A stretch of DNA of 64,000 nucleotides from Aromatoleum tolulyticum (GTDB lineage Bacteria > Pseudomonadota > Gammaproteobacteria > Burkholderiales > Rhodocyclaceae): assembly GCF_900156155.1 (NCBI RefSeq), contig NZ_FTMD01000007.1, positions 124,001 through 188,000 on the forward strand, in the 5' to 3' direction. Position numbers and translations under genes: made by a program. This document shows, one piece after another, positions 47,892 through 57,754 of this stretch; within the stretch, counting starts at the first letter, position 1, and every line of letters starts with the position of its first letter. The notes under the pieces were generated by a model. It had not been told where the DNA came from. It saw only the letters and a program-made list of their open reading frames with translations, and searched no databases.

Positions 47892-50800
47892 TCAGCGCGT
47901 CAGCAGCTTCTCGAATTCCTCCGCCGGCAGCGGGCGGCTGAACAGGTAGCCCTGGTAGCTGTCGCAGCCCTGTTCGGCGAGGAAGGCGAGCTGGGCGGCG
48001 GTCTCGACGCCCTCGGCGGTCACGGCGAGGTTGAGCTTGCGTGCCAGCGCGATGATGCCGCCGGCGATCTCCATGTCGTTGCGGTCCTGCGGGATGTTGC
48101 GCACGAAGCTCTGGTCGATCTTGAGCACCTCGATCGGCAGGTTCTTCAGGTAGGACAGCGACGAGTAGCCGGTGCCGAAGTCGTCGATCGCGAGCCGCAG
48201 GCCCATGCTGCGCAGCTGGCCGAGGCGTTCGACGGCCTGCGCCTCGTGGCCCATGATCATGCTCTCGGTGAGCTCGAGTTCCAGCGACTGCGGCGGCAGG
48301 CCGGTGCTCTCGAGGATTGCGGCGATGCGGTCGGGCAGCTCGGCCTGCCACAGCTGGCGCGCCGACAGGTTCACCGACACCTGCAGCGGCGGCAGGCCGG
48401 CGTCGGCCCAGCGTCGCGCCTGCCGGCACGCGGAGTGCAGCGCCCACTCGCCGATCGGCACGATCAGGCCGCTTTCCTCGGCGAAGGGGATGAAGCGTCC
48501 CGGCGCGACGAGGCCTTCCTCGGGATCGTTCCAGCGCAGCAGCGCCTCGCAGCCGACGATGCGGCCGCTGGCGATGTCGACCTGCGGCTGGTAGTGCAGC
48601 ACGAAGCGCTCGTGTTCGAGGGCGTGGCGCAGGCGCCGTTCCAGGCTCAGGTGGCGTTGCGCCTCCGCGCTCATCGCGTCGGTGAAGAAGCGGTAGGTGT
48701 TGCGCCCCTGCGCCTTGGCCTGGTTCAGGGCGGTGTCGGCATGCTGGATCAGCGGTGCCGCGGTCCGTGCGTCCTGCGGATACATGCTCACGCCGATGCT
48801 GGCACCGACATACACCGGCTGGCCGTCCGCGAGCTCCAGCGGCTCGCGCAGGCGGTCGATCAGGGTCTGCGCGACGTGGGCGGCCTCGTCCGGCTTGGCG
48901 AGGTCTTCCAGGACCACGAGGAACTCGTCGCCGCCCCAGCGCGCCAAGGTGTCGTCGCGCTGCAGGCAGCCGCGCAGGCGCTGCGCGATCGCGATCAGCG
49001 CATCGTCGCCGGCGCGGTGGCCGAGGCTGTCGTTGATCGTCTTGAAGCGGTCGAGATCGATGAACAGCACGCCGATGTGGCTGCCCTGGCGCGCAGCGCG
49101 CTCGATCCCATGCTCCAGGCGCGACTGCACGAGCAGGCGGTTGGGCAGGTCGGTGAGCGGGTCGTAGTGCGCGAGGTGTTCGAGCTGGGCTTCGGACTGC
49201 TTGAGCTTGCTGATGTCGGTCATGACCCCGACGTAGTGCGTCGGCCGGCGCTCGTCGTCATGCACGGCGCTGATGCTGAGCCACTGCGGGTACAGCTCGC
49301 CGTTCTTGCGCCGGTTCCAGATTTCCCCCTGCCAGTCGCCGGTGCGCGCGATCTGTGTCCACATGCGGCGGTAGAAGGCGTCGTTCTGCAGGCCGGATTT
49401 CAGCAGCTGCGGCGCGTGGCCGATCGCTTCGTCGCGCGAGAAACCCGTCATCTCGCACCACGCGCGGTTCACGCTGACGATGCGGCGATCGAGGTCGGTG
49501 ATCATGACGCCGTCACGGGTGCTCTCGATCACCGCCGCGGCCTGGCGCAGCGCGTCGTTGGCGCGCACTTTCTGCACCGCCAGCGCGGTGATCGCGGTGA
49601 ATTCGTCGATGATCGCGACAAGCGCCTCGTCCTTCTCGCGCGGGGTGTCGAAGTACGCGGCGAAGGTGCCGAGCACCGTGCCGCCGGCGTCGCGGACGGG
49701 GAAGGACCAGCAGGCACGGAAGCCGACGCGCGCGGCGATGTCGCGGAACGGCACCCAGTTGATGTCCGTCGTCACATCCGCGGCGATCACCGCCGTGCCG
49801 CGCGCGGCGGCCGTGCCACAGGAGCCCATGCCCTCGCGCGGCTGCAGCTGCTCGACGGCGTCGCGGTAATAGTCGGGCAGCCGGGGCGCCGCACCGTGCG
49901 TGAGGCGGCCGGTCGCCGGGTCGAGCAGCAGGATGGACGCGCGCATCTGCGGAACAAGCTGTTCGAGGCGTTGCACGACGTCCTCGAGGATCACCGGCAG
50001 CGGGTCGCCCGCGACCAGGCGGTTGAGCACGGCACCGCGCGCGGCTTTCAGCTGTTCGGCCTGTTTCGGCGCGCTGATGTCGGTCCAGGTGCCGACCACT
50101 TCGAGCAGCCCGCCGCCGTCGGCGCGCATCACGCGCATCTGGTCGCGGATCCAGATCACGCGGCCGTCGTCGGCGACGAAGCGGTATTCATGGTCGAGCC
50201 GGCCGTCGCGCAGCAGGCCGGTCTGCGCGTCGAGCACCGCCTTGCGGTCCGCCGGGTGCAGGTGGGCGAGCCACCATCCGGGAACGAGGACCTCGTCGAC
50301 GCTGCTGCCGGTGATGCGCCCGACGTTTGCGCTGACCCAGTTCGCGACGAGGCTGCCGTCGTGCAGGCGCAGCGTGTACAGCACGACCGGGCTGGCCGAC
50401 AGCAGGTAGGCGAGGTGCGCGCTGGTCGCCCGCAGTTCGGCGCGTTCGCGCAGCAGTTCAGCCTGCTCGCGCACTTTTTCCAGGGTGGCCGGCAGGGCAT
50501 TGAGATAGCCCTCGTAGCGCGCAATGCAGTCGCTCACACCGGCGTTCAGCGCCTGTACCGCGATTTCCTCGGCGCCGCTGCCGGTCAGCAGCACGATCGG
50601 GCGCGCGAGGCCGCGCTGCTCGCGCAGGACGCGCACGAGTTCGAGGCCGTCCATGCCGCCGATGCCGGTGTCGAGCAGCAGCACGTCGAAGTCGGGCGCC
50701 TGCGCCGGGTCCGCCGGAACGGCGGCGAGCACCGCGGCCGCGTCGGCGACGACGTCGAGGCGGATATGCGGCACATGGCGGGCGAGGTGCTGGCGCGTCA

Positions 50801-51275
50801 GCGTCGCGCGGCGGGTGTCGTGTTCGCCGTACAGTACGTGCAGCGGCGCCAGCCGGCGCGCCGGAGCGGCCAGAAAGCGCGCGAATGCGGCGCGTAGCGT
50901 CGCCGGCAGCTGCGCGAGGTAGTCGCCGCGCTTGACCACGTAGCCGTCGGCGCCGGCCTTCAGCGCCGCCAGTGCGGCGACCTGGTCGCCGGAACCGGTG
51001 AGCATCACGACGGCGAGCGGCAGCTGACGTTGGCGCACCTCGGCGAGCAGCTCGAGGCCCGACCCGCCGGGCAGTCTCAGGTCCGACAAGAGCAGGTCGT
51101 AAGGCAGGGGGCCGGACAGCAGCGCCAGCGCCGCTGCCAGCGTCGGCACGACATCCAGCGCGATGTCCGGTGCGACGCGCGCGAGCATGCGCTGCGCGAG
51201 ATCGGCGTCGGCGGTGTTGTCCTCGACGTAGAGGACGCGCAATCCGCCTAACTCGGAAGTGCGTTCAGCAGACAC
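47892..51275 (-). CDS. Hybrid two-receiver, PAS, GAF, PAS, GGDEF, EAL signalling protein
   Basis: An 1127-residue cytoplasmic c-di-GMP protein. Two receiver domains lie at about 10-130 (phospho-Asp in LLLSDLRLPG) and 140-265 (VLLLDTGIGG), then PAS (about 290-410), GAF (about 420-570), PAS (about 575-695), GGDEF (about 700-865, intact RWGGDEF) and EAL (about 875-1127, with GCEALLRW, NLSARQL and IDDFGTGYSSL). The residue nine before GGDEF is Gln instead of Arg, so the inhibitory RxxD site is absent. Both output domains keep catalytic motifs, so it may make or degrade c-di-GMP. The start is a GTG inside the upstream receiver gene (28-base overlap); no strong ribosome site. Confidence 0.9.
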   Translation of the reverse strand: MSAERTSELGGLRVLYVEDNTADADLAQRMLARVAPDIALDVVPTLAAALALLSGPLPYDLLLSDLRLPGGSGLELLAEVRQRQLPLAVVMLTGSGDQVAALAALKAGADGYVVKRGDYLAQLPATLRAAFARFLAAPARRLAPLHVLYGEHDTRRATLTRQHLARHVPHIRLDVVADAAAVLAAVPADPAQAPDFDVLLLDTGIGGMDGLELVRVLREQRGLARPIVLLTGSGAEEIAVQALNAGVSDCIARYEGYLNALPATLEKVREQAELLRERAELRATSAHLAYLLSASPVVLYTLRLHDGSLVANWVSANVGRITGSSVDEVLVPGWWLAHLHPADRKAVLDAQTGLLRDGRLDHEYRFVADDGRVIWIRDQMRVMRADGGGLLEVVGTWTDISAPKQAEQLKAARGAVLNRLVAGDPLPVILEDVVQRLEQLVPQMRASILLLDPATGRLTHGAAPRLPDYYRDAVEQLQPREGMGSCGTAAARGTAVIAADVTTDINWVPFRDIAARVGFRACWSFPVRDAGGTVLGTFAAYFDTPREKDEALVAIIDEFTAITALAVQKVRANDALRQAAAVIESTRDGVMITDLDRRIVSVNRAWCEMTGFSRDEAIGHAPQLLKSGLQNDAFYRRMWTQIARTGDWQGEIWNRRKNGELYPQWLSISAVHDDERRPTHYVGVMTDISKLKQSEAQLEHLAHYDPLTDLPNRLLVQSRLEHGIERAARQGSHIGVLFIDLDRFKTINDSLGHRAGDDALIAIAQRLRGCLQRDDTLARWGGDEFLVVLEDLAKPDEAAHVAQTLIDRLREPLELADGQPVYVGASIGVSMYPQDARTAAPLIQHADTALNQAKAQGRNTYRFFTDAMSAEAQRHLSLERRLRHALEHERFVLHYQPQVDIASGRIVGCEALLRWNDPEEGLVAPGRFIPFAEESGLIVPIGEWALHSACRQARRWADAGLPPLQVSVNLSARQLWQAELPDRIAAILESTGLPPQSLELELTESMIMGHEAQAVERLGQLRSMGLRLAIDDFGTGYSSLSYLKNLPIEVLKIDQSFVRNIPQDRNDMEIAGGIIALARKLNLAVTAEGVETAAQLAFLAEQGCDSYQGYLFSRPLPAEEFEKLLTR

Positions 51276-51679
51276 CAGTATTGCTCGATCTGTTCGGTCA
51301 CCTCGATGAAGCGCGCGAAGTTGACCGGTTTGATGATGTAGGAATTGGCGCCGAGTTCGTAGGCCTGGCCGACGTCGGCATCTTCGCCCGAAGTCGTGAG
51401 CATCACGACCGGAAGGCAGCCGAAACGCGGATGCGACTTCAGCTGACGCAGCACCTCCAGGCCGTTGACGCGCGGCAGCTTGATGTCCAGCAGCACCAGC
51501 GCCGGCGGCGGGTGTCCCTGCTCCCAGCGGCGGAGGTAGGCGAGCGCTTCCTCGCCGTCGCGGGCGACCTCGATCCTGCGGTCCGGGCCGCGGCGCGCGA
51601 AGGCACGCAGCGCGAGGTCCAGGTCGACCGGATTGTCCTCGACCAGCAGGATGCTGCGTCCGCCGTGCTCGCCTGTCAT
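51248..51679 (-). CDS. Single-domain response regulator (Rcp1-like)
   Basis: A 143-residue stand-alone receiver: ILLVEDNPVDLDLALRAF, phospho-Asp in LVLLDIKLPRVNG and the conserved Lys in YIIKPVNF. Its start overlaps the upstream kinase stop (ATGA), and the GGDEF-EAL gene starts within its 3' end. This kinase/CheY-like/effector order suggests a phosphorelay feeding the receivers of the c-di-GMP protein. Confidence 0.93.
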   Translation of the reverse strand: MTGEHGGRSILLVEDNPVDLDLALRAFARRGPDRRIEVARDGEEALAYLRRWEQGHPPPALVLLDIKLPRVNGLEVLRQLKSHPRFGCLPVVMLTTSGEDADVGQAYELGANSYIIKPVNFARFIEVTEQIEQYWCLLNALPS

Positions 51680-52836
51680 TGCCGAAGCTCCACGTGGAAG
51701 GTCGCGCCCTGGCCCGGTTCGCTGACCGCCCAGACCGTTCCACCCATGCGCTGCAGCGCCTTGCGTACCAGCGCGAGCCCTATGCCGGTGCCGGGATAGT
51801 CTTCGGCGCGATGCAGACGCTGGAATATCTCGAAGATGCGATCATGATACTTCATGTCGAAGCCCACGCCGTTGTCGGCCACCGTCAGGACGATGTGACG
51901 GTCATGCCGGTACGCATCTATCCTGATGTGCGCTGCGGGCGCCGTGCGGGTGAACTTGAGGGCGTTGCTGACGAGGTTGCGCAGCACCAGCGTGAGCCCG
52001 CTCGGGTCGGTGCGGACCTGCGGCGGCAGCTCCTTCACGACGACCTCGACGGCGCGCGTCTGGATCTCGTGTGCGAAGCCGTCGAGTACGCCCTGCACGA
52101 CGGCGGGCAGATCGACGGCGCGGATGTCCAGCGCCTGGCGCTCGATGCGCGAGTAGGCGAGCAGGTCCTCGATCAGCTCGTGCATGGTCAGCGCGCCGCG
52201 CCGGATGCTCATCAGGAAGTGGCGGCCGTCCTCGTCGAGGCGATCGCGGTATTGTTCGAGCAGCAGCTGGCTGTAGCCCTCGATGCCGCGCAGCGGCGCC
52301 TTGAGGTCGTGCGAGACGGTGTAGGAGAAGGACCGCAGTTCCTGGTTGGCGGCCTGCAGCTGCGCGGTGCGCTCGGCGACGCGGTCTTCCAGCGTGGCGT
52401 TGAGGCGGCGGACTTCGGCCTCGGCGGCCTTGGTCGCGGTGATGTCGAGCAGCACGCCGTGGATCTCGGTCACGGCGCCGTGTTCGTCGCGCGTGAGCCA
52501 GGTGCGGTCGTCCAGCCACACCCACGTGCCGGAGGCGGTGCGGATGCGGTATTCCTGGCGGTAGTCGTCCGGCCCGTTGGCGAGGTGTTCGGCGACGTCG
52601 CGCTCGATGCGCGGGCGGTCGTCGGCGTGGATCAGGTCGGCGTACTGGATCCTGCCCGAGATGAAGTCGTCGCGGCCGTAGCCCCACTGTGCGACGCCGT
52701 CGCTGACGAAGCGGACCGGCCAACCGGGCTGGTTATGCCACTCGATCGCCACCACCGGCGAGCGGTTGATCAGCGCGGTGATGCGGGCGGCGTCCGTCGC
52801 GTTGCACGGGGCGGTCGCATCCGTCGGTTTTTCCAT
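51676..52836 (-). CDS. PAS-domain soluble histidine kinase
   Basis: A 386-residue cytoplasmic kinase. The PAS/PAC sensor domain (about 20-135; FVSDGVAQWGYGRDDFISG and YRIRTASGTWVWLDDRTW) is followed by a coiled coil, HisKA with SYTVSHDLKAPLRGIEGYSQLLL and the ATPase domain (NLVSNALKFT, DNGVGFDMKY, GTGIGLALVRKALQRMGG). There is no membrane segment. The C-terminal half resembles bacteriophytochrome-type kinases. It is the first gene of a three-gene overlapping operon. Confidence 0.93.
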   Translation of the reverse strand: MEKPTDATAPCNATDAARITALINRSPVVAIEWHNQPGWPVRFVSDGVAQWGYGRDDFISGRIQYADLIHADDRPRIERDVAEHLANGPDDYRQEYRIRTASGTWVWLDDRTWLTRDEHGAVTEIHGVLLDITATKAAEAEVRRLNATLEDRVAERTAQLQAANQELRSFSYTVSHDLKAPLRGIEGYSQLLLEQYRDRLDEDGRHFLMSIRRGALTMHELIEDLLAYSRIERQALDIRAVDLPAVVQGVLDGFAHEIQTRAVEVVVKELPPQVRTDPSGLTLVLRNLVSNALKFTRTAPAAHIRIDAYRHDRHIVLTVADNGVGFDMKYHDRIFEIFQRLHRAEDYPGTGIGLALVRKALQRMGGTVWAVSEPGQGATFHVELRQ

Positions 52837-53041
52837 CGTGTTCCTCCGGCCTGGTGCGTCGCGGGACCGCCAGTGCGGGGCGCCCGGGCTGCTTGTCGGA
52901 GGATTCTACCGCCCTGCCCGGCGGATGCTGTGGAGTGTTCCGCGCCAATGCCGCCGGTGTGCCGGAATCGGGTAATCAGGACGCTGTGCGTCGCGCGGAG
53001 GGATGAGCCGCGACCGGCGGATGCTGCCCGGTCGCGTCCCG

Positions 53042-53070
53042 GAGGAAGAAGGAACCCCGGTGGCCGGGGT
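53042..53070 (-). terminator. Putative terminator of gcdH
   Basis: A perfect 7-bp stem ACCCCGG/CCGGGGT with a 3-base loop (53054-53070), followed on the minus strand by TTCCTTCTTCC. It lies about 65 bases after the gcdH stop. The rest of the 297-base gap to the kinase gene shows no feature. Confidence 0.6.
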
Positions 53071-53133
53071 CGTCGCCCTGCCCGGGCGCCCGACCCGCAT
53101 GAGGTCGGTGCCGGGCCGGCGAGGGCGCGGAAC

Positions 53134-54321
53134 TCAGTTCGAGAACGCGGCGAGGCCGGTGATGGCGCGGCCGAGGATCAGCGCATGGATGTCGTGCGTG
53201 CCCTCGTAGGTGTTCACCACTTCGAGGTTCACCAGGTGACGCGCGATGCAGAACTCGTCCGAGATGCCGTTGCCGCCGAGCATGTCGCGGGCGACGCGGG
53301 CGATGTCGAGCGACTTGCCGCAGGAGTTGCGCTTCATGATCGAGGTCAGTTCGACCGGCGCGTTGCCCTCGTCCTTGAGGCGGCCGAGGCGCAGGCAGCC
53401 CTGCAGGCCCAGCGTGATCTCGGTGAGCATGTCGGCGAGCTTCTTCTGGATCAGCTGGTTGGCGGCGAGCGGGCGGCCGAACTGCTTGCGGTCCATCGTG
53501 TACTGGCGTGCGGTCTCGTAGCAGGCTTCCGCGGCACCGAGGGCACCCCAGGCGATGCCGTAGCGGGCGGAGTTCAGGCAGGTGAAGGGACCCTTCAGGC
53601 CGCGTACGGTCGGGAAGGCGTTCTCTTCGGGGCAGAACACCTCGTCCATGACGATCTCGCCGGTGATCGAGGCGCGCAGGCCGACCTTGCCGTGGATCGC
53701 CGGGGCGGACAGACCCTTCCAGCCCTTCTCCAGCACGAAGCCGCGGATCTGGCCCTCGTCATCCTTGGCCCACACGACGAACACATCGGCGATCGGGCTG
53801 TTGGTGATCCACATCTTGGCGCCCGACAGGCTGTAGCCGCCGTCGACCTTCCTGGCGCGGGTGACCATGCTGCCGGGGTCGGAGCCGTGGTTGGGCTCGG
53901 TCAGGCCGAAGCAGCCGATCCATTCGCCGGTCGCGAGCTTGGGCAGGTACTTCTGCTTGGTCGCCTCGGAGCCGAATTCGTTGATCGGCACCATCACGAG
54001 CGAGCTCTGCACGCTCATCATCGAGCGGTAGCCGGAGTCGACGCGCTCGACTTCACGGGCGATCAGGCCGTAGGCGACGTAGTTCATGCCGGCGCCGCCA
54101 TACTGCTCGGGGATGGTCGGTCCGAGCAGGCCCAGTTCGCCCATCTCGCGGAAGATCGCCGGGTCGGTCTTTTCGTGGCGGAAGGCTTCCTGCACGCGCG
54201 GCAGCAGGCGCTCCTGGGAGTAGGCGCGGGCGCTGTCGCGCACCATGCGCTCGGTGTCGGTGAGCTGGCTGTCGAGATACAGGGGGTCGGCCCAGTCGAA
54301 AGTCACGCGGTTCGTTGCCAT
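53134..54321 (-). CDS. gcdH: Glutaryl-CoA dehydrogenase
   Basis: A 395-residue flavin acyl-CoA dehydrogenase that oxidises and decarboxylates glutaryl-CoA to crotonyl-CoA, used in lysine, tryptophan and aromatic degradation. The substrate-specific [12 protein letters not shown] block (Arg99) and catalytic Glu373 in [20 protein letters not shown] separate it from short-chain acyl-CoA dehydrogenases. FAD motifs [16 protein letters not shown] and [17 protein letters not shown] are present. ATG 54321 gives the canonical [10 protein letters not shown] start. A LysR gene is divergent. Confidence 0.95.
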   Translation of the reverse strand: MATNRVTFDWADPLYLDSQLTDTERMVRDSARAYSQERLLPRVQEAFRHEKTDPAIFREMGELGLLGPTIPEQYGGAGMNYVAYGLIAREVERVDSGYRSMMSVQSSLVMVPINEFGSEATKQKYLPKLATGEWIGCFGLTEPNHGSDPGSMVTRARKVDGGYSLSGAKMWITNSPIADVFVVWAKDDEGQIRGFVLEKGWKGLSAPAIHGKVGLRASITGEIVMDEVFCPEENAFPTVRGLKGPFTCLNSARYGIAWGALGAAEACYETARQYTMDRKQFGRPLAANQLIQKKLADMLTEITLGLQGCLRLGRLKDEGNAPVELTSIMKRNSCGKSLDIARVARDMLGGNGISDEFCIARHLVNLEVVNTYEGTHDIHALILGRAITGLAAFSN

Positions 54322-54379
54322 GTTGAATCTCCTCAATGCGGCGTTTGGTCGTGGGCCGGGACCACCCGGCTCTGCTCGG

Positions 54380-54396
54380 TGACTGAACTGTAGTCA
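54380..54396. promoter_or_regulatory. Inverted repeat in gcdH-lysR gap
   Basis: TGACT-N7-AGTCA lies 59 bases upstream of the gcdH start in the divergent 287-base gap. Interrupted dyads of this size at this location are typical for LysR-type operators. The remainder of the gap shows no other clear signal. Confidence 0.45.
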
Positions 54397-54608
54397 GCGC
54401 AGCGCGTCCCGACAAACGAAAATTTCGTGGTAGCTTGTGCGTAAAACGCACTTCGAGAGACGCGTAGACTCGTAGGGCGGAAAAGCCGCAGGCGCCTTCC
54501 GCCGAATGATCGGCTTTGCGGAATCGACTGCTGCATGGCGGAATGCGCTGCGCTTTTCCTTCCTACGTTCTTAGTGTCATGCGCATTGCGCACTTTATGG
54601 AGCCTTCG

Positions 54609-55520
54609 ATGCGCCGCAAGATCCCCAGCACCGCCGCCCTGCTCGCCTTCGAGCGCGCTGCGCGGCACGAGAGCTTCACGCGCGCGGCCGAGGAGCTCGC
54701 GCTCACGCAGAGCGCGATCTGCCGCCAGATCGCCTCGCTCGAGGACTTCCTCGGGCTGCGCCTGTTCCGCCGTACCAAGCGCGGCGTCACGCTCACCGAG
54801 GCGGGCCTGTCCTACAGCCGCCAGATCAGCGCGCGCCTCGACGCGATGGAGCGCGACACCCTGTCGGTGATGGCCCACCACGGCCGCGGCGCGACGATCG
54901 AGCTCGCGGTGATGCCGACCTTCGCGACCCGCTGGCTGCTGCCGCGGCTGGGCGAGTTCCTCGCGCGCCATCCTGACGTCACCGTCAACATGAACAACCG
55001 CACGCGCCCCTTCCTGTTCGCCGACACCGAGTTCGACGCCGCGCTGTACTTCGGCGACGCCGGCTGGCCCGGCACCGAGGCGCATTTCCTGATGCGCGAG
55101 AACGCCACCCCGGTGTGCAGTCCGCGGATGCTGCAGGGACGCACCGCGCTCGCGCCGGACGAGATCGCGACGCTGCCGCTGCTGCAGCAGTCGACGCGGC
55201 CCTATGGCTGGCGCGACTGGTTCGGCTCGCAGGGGCTGCAGGTCGCGCACGACATGACCGGCACGCGCTACGAGCTGTTCTCGATGCTCGCGCAGGCGGC
55301 GATGCAGGACATGGGGATCGCGCTGATTCCGCCCTTCCTGATCCGCGAGGAACTCGACAGCGGGCGCCTCGTGATCCCGTGCGAGCACGTCTATCTCAGC
55401 ACCAAGGCGTACTACCTGATCATCCCCGAGCGCAAGGCGGAGACGGCGTCGCTGGCGGCCTTCCGCGACTGGCTGGTGGAGGCGGCGGCCGGCTACCGGG
55501 TGGCTGCGGGGCTGGCGTGA
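54609..55520 (+). CDS. LysR-family regulator, probable gcdH regulator
   Basis: A 303-residue LTTR of the GcvA-like branch: MRRKIPSTAALLAFERAARHESFTRAAEELALTQSAICRQIASLEDFLGLRLFRR, then an effector domain with MPTFATRWLLPRLGEFLARHPDVTVNM. Divergent LysR genes beside gcdH are a recurrent arrangement in betaproteobacteria, so control of gcdH is likely. ATG 54609 matches the family N-terminus; upstream in-frame Met at 54516 would add 31 atypical residues. Confidence 0.9.
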   Translation: MRRKIPSTAALLAFERAARHESFTRAAEELALTQSAICRQIASLEDFLGLRLFRRTKRGVTLTEAGLSYSRQISARLDAMERDTLSVMAHHGRGATIELAVMPTFATRWLLPRLGEFLARHPDVTVNMNNRTRPFLFADTEFDAALYFGDAGWPGTEAHFLMRENATPVCSPRMLQGRTALAPDEIATLPLLQQSTRPYGWRDWFGSQGLQVAHDMTGTRYELFSMLAQAAMQDMGIALIPPFLIREELDSGRLVIPCEHVYLSTKAYYLIIPERKAETASLAAFRDWLVEAAAGYRVAAGLA

Positions 55521-55532
55521 GCGCGGGCGTGC

Positions 55533-57614
55533 TCAGGCCGCGTCCGCGTCGCAGCAGACGTTGTTGCGGCCCGATTCCTTGGCGCGGTACATCAGGTCGT
55601 CGGCCCGCTTGAGCAGGGTGTCGGCACCGTCTTCCGGGCGCAGCGTGACGACGCCGATGCTCGCGGTGACGACCCCGGCGGGCGGCGTCGGGTGTTCGCG
55701 CAGCGCCTGCAGCACGCGTTCGGCGAGCACCTTCGCTTCCGCGGCCGGGGTGCGCGGGCACAGCACCATGAATTCCTCGCCGCCCCAGCGCGCCAGCGTG
55801 TCGGTGCGGCGGATGGTCTCGCGCACGACCGCTGCGCCGTCCGCCAGCACCGCGTCGCCGACGCCGTGGCCCCAGGTGTCGTTGATGGTCTTGAAGCGGT
55901 CGAGGTCGTACATCAGCAGCGACAGCACGTCGCCGTGGCGCCGGGAGCGGTCGATCTCCAGTTCCAGCATGCGCTGCAGGTAGCCGCGGTTGTAGCAGCC
56001 GGTCAGCACGTCGGTCGTCGCCAGGCGCAGCAGCTCCTGCTCGTTGCGCTTGCGATCGGTGACGTCGCGATTGACGCCGATCATGCGCACCGGCTGGTGG
56101 CCGTTGCCGGGCACCAGCACCGCCTGGGCGTCGATGTGATGGATCTCGGTGCCGTGGCGCAGGATGCGGAAGGTCGTGACGAAGTCGCTGCCGGTGCGCA
56201 GGGACTCGTCGATCAGTTTGGTGAGGTGCGGCACGTCTTCGGGCACGACCCGCGCCAGCACGTCGTCGAAGCGGCCGCTGAACTCGTCCGGGCTGAGGCC
56301 GTAGAGTTCGTACATCGTGCTGTCCCACACGACCTTGCCGCTGTGCGGTTCGTATTCCCAGATGCCGATGTGGGCCGCGCGCGTCGCCAGCGTCAGGCGC
56401 TGCGTCAGGTGGCGCACTTCGAGTTCGGCTTCCCGGCGCGCGGTGATATCGACCATCAGGCCGCGCAGCAGCTTCGGTTCGCCGTTTTCGGCGACCACGG
56501 TGACGATGTCCTCGAGCCACACGACGCGGCCGTCGGCGGCGATGAAACGGTACTCGAAGCGGTGGGGTTCGAGCCGGCCGGTGCATGAGGCGCAGTACTG
56601 CGGCGCCCATTCGCGGTCCTCGGGGTGCAGGTGCGCGACCCAGAAGCCGGGCGTCCGCCAGTCCTCGATCGGGTAGCCGAGCAGGCTCTCCGCCTTGCGG
56701 CTGACGAAGCCGAACACGAAAGTCCGTGCGTCGGCTTCCCACACGATGCCGTCGGTGGTGTTCACGAGGTCGAGGAAGCGCTGGTGGTGCTGCCGCGCCT
56801 CCAGCTCGCTGGCGCGGTGTGCGGCGGATTCCTCCTCGAGTTTGGCGGTGCGTTCGCGCACGCGGTCCTCGAGGGTTGCGGTGAGGACCTTGAGGCTGGT
56901 CCACTGCGCGCGATACCGATGCAGATAGATCGTCAGCATCAGCGCGACGAGCGCCCACACGCCGGCGTGCGTGATCACGAGCTGGCGCCGCGACGCGTCG
57001 AGCCGTGCGACGAAATCCGTCGCCGGGATCGACACGCTGATGCCGCCGCGCACGTCACCGATGCTGTAAGTCTGCTTCTGGTGGCACTTCAGGCATTCCT
57101 TGCGCACATACAGCGGCGCCATATAGCGGATCACCGGGTCGCCCGTGGTGTGGAGGATCTCGCTGCGTTCCTTTTCGGCGGCCTTCTCGAAGGCCTGCAG
57201 TGCTGCCGTCTCCCACGGATCGGCGAGGTTGCCGGGGTTGATCGGGCGCAGGCTGGTGATGTGGATGCGGATGCCGCTCTCCCGTTCGATGACGCCGGCC
57301 ATCTGGCGCGTCATGTAGGCGGGATTGACGGTGGTGAGGGGGATGCCGGAAGTCGTGACCGGGTCGCGCTCGGGCAGCTCCAGGTACTTGTTCGGCGGCG
57401 TCGACGCGCTCTGGCGCATGAACACGCCGCCGGCCTCGGAATTCCACAGGCGCATCGCCTCGATCATGTGGAAGATGTCGCGGCCCTGCTGGCGTGCGGT
57501 CGCGAACGCGGCAGTCTGGTTCTGGTGCAGCATCACGCCGAGGGACAGCAGGATCAGTACCGTCCATGCCCCGAGCGGAAGCACCCAGTAGAAGCGGTCA
57601 GGGATGCGGAGCAT
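55533..57614 (-). CDS. Membrane diguanylate cyclase with periplasmic c-type heme (Tll0287-like/DUF3365) sensor and two PAS domains
   Basis: A 693-residue protein. TM1 (about 9-29) and TM2 (about 212-231) enclose a periplasmic DUF3365-type domain with the covalent heme motif CLKCH at 174-178. PAS/PAC domains follow at about 285-400 and 405-520, then a GGDEF domain with RWGGEEF and an intact inhibitory RRTD (RxxD) nine residues upstream. It should synthesise c-di-GMP under control of a heme-based redox or gas signal. It is upstream of no gene on its strand for 12 bases (the LysR gene is convergent) and lies downstream of the hemerythrin and HD-GYP genes on the same strand. Confidence 0.9.
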   Translation of the reverse strand: MLRIPDRFYWVLPLGAWTVLILLSLGVMLHQNQTAAFATARQQGRDIFHMIEAMRLWNSEAGGVFMRQSASTPPNKYLELPERDPVTTSGIPLTTVNPAYMTRQMAGVIERESGIRIHITSLRPINPGNLADPWETAALQAFEKAAEKERSEILHTTGDPVIRYMAPLYVRKECLKCHQKQTYSIGDVRGGISVSIPATDFVARLDASRRQLVITHAGVWALVALMLTIYLHRYRAQWTSLKVLTATLEDRVRERTAKLEEESAAHRASELEARQHHQRFLDLVNTTDGIVWEADARTFVFGFVSRKAESLLGYPIEDWRTPGFWVAHLHPEDREWAPQYCASCTGRLEPHRFEYRFIAADGRVVWLEDIVTVVAENGEPKLLRGLMVDITARREAELEVRHLTQRLTLATRAAHIGIWEYEPHSGKVVWDSTMYELYGLSPDEFSGRFDDVLARVVPEDVPHLTKLIDESLRTGSDFVTTFRILRHGTEIHHIDAQAVLVPGNGHQPVRMIGVNRDVTDRKRNEQELLRLATTDVLTGCYNRGYLQRMLELEIDRSRRHGDVLSLLMYDLDRFKTINDTWGHGVGDAVLADGAAVVRETIRRTDTLARWGGEEFMVLCPRTPAAEAKVLAERVLQALREHPTPPAGVVTASIGVVTLRPEDGADTLLKRADDLMYRAKESGRNNVCCDADAA

Positions 57615-57754
57615 GGCGATAGGAGCCGCGCAAGAAACGGGTTAACGACCCATTCTAGTCCGCCATCGATCAGAATGTCATGAGCGGGGCGTGTTGCCGA
57701 TGTCGTAAGGCTACCCGGATTGGGCGGTCGCGGCAGCCCGGCCGGCGCGCCGCT

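Noticed and set aside
47844-50897. 1017-codon plus-strand frame opposite the GGDEF-EAL gene
   Set aside because: Antisense to intact GGDEF/EAL motifs, no domain of its own.
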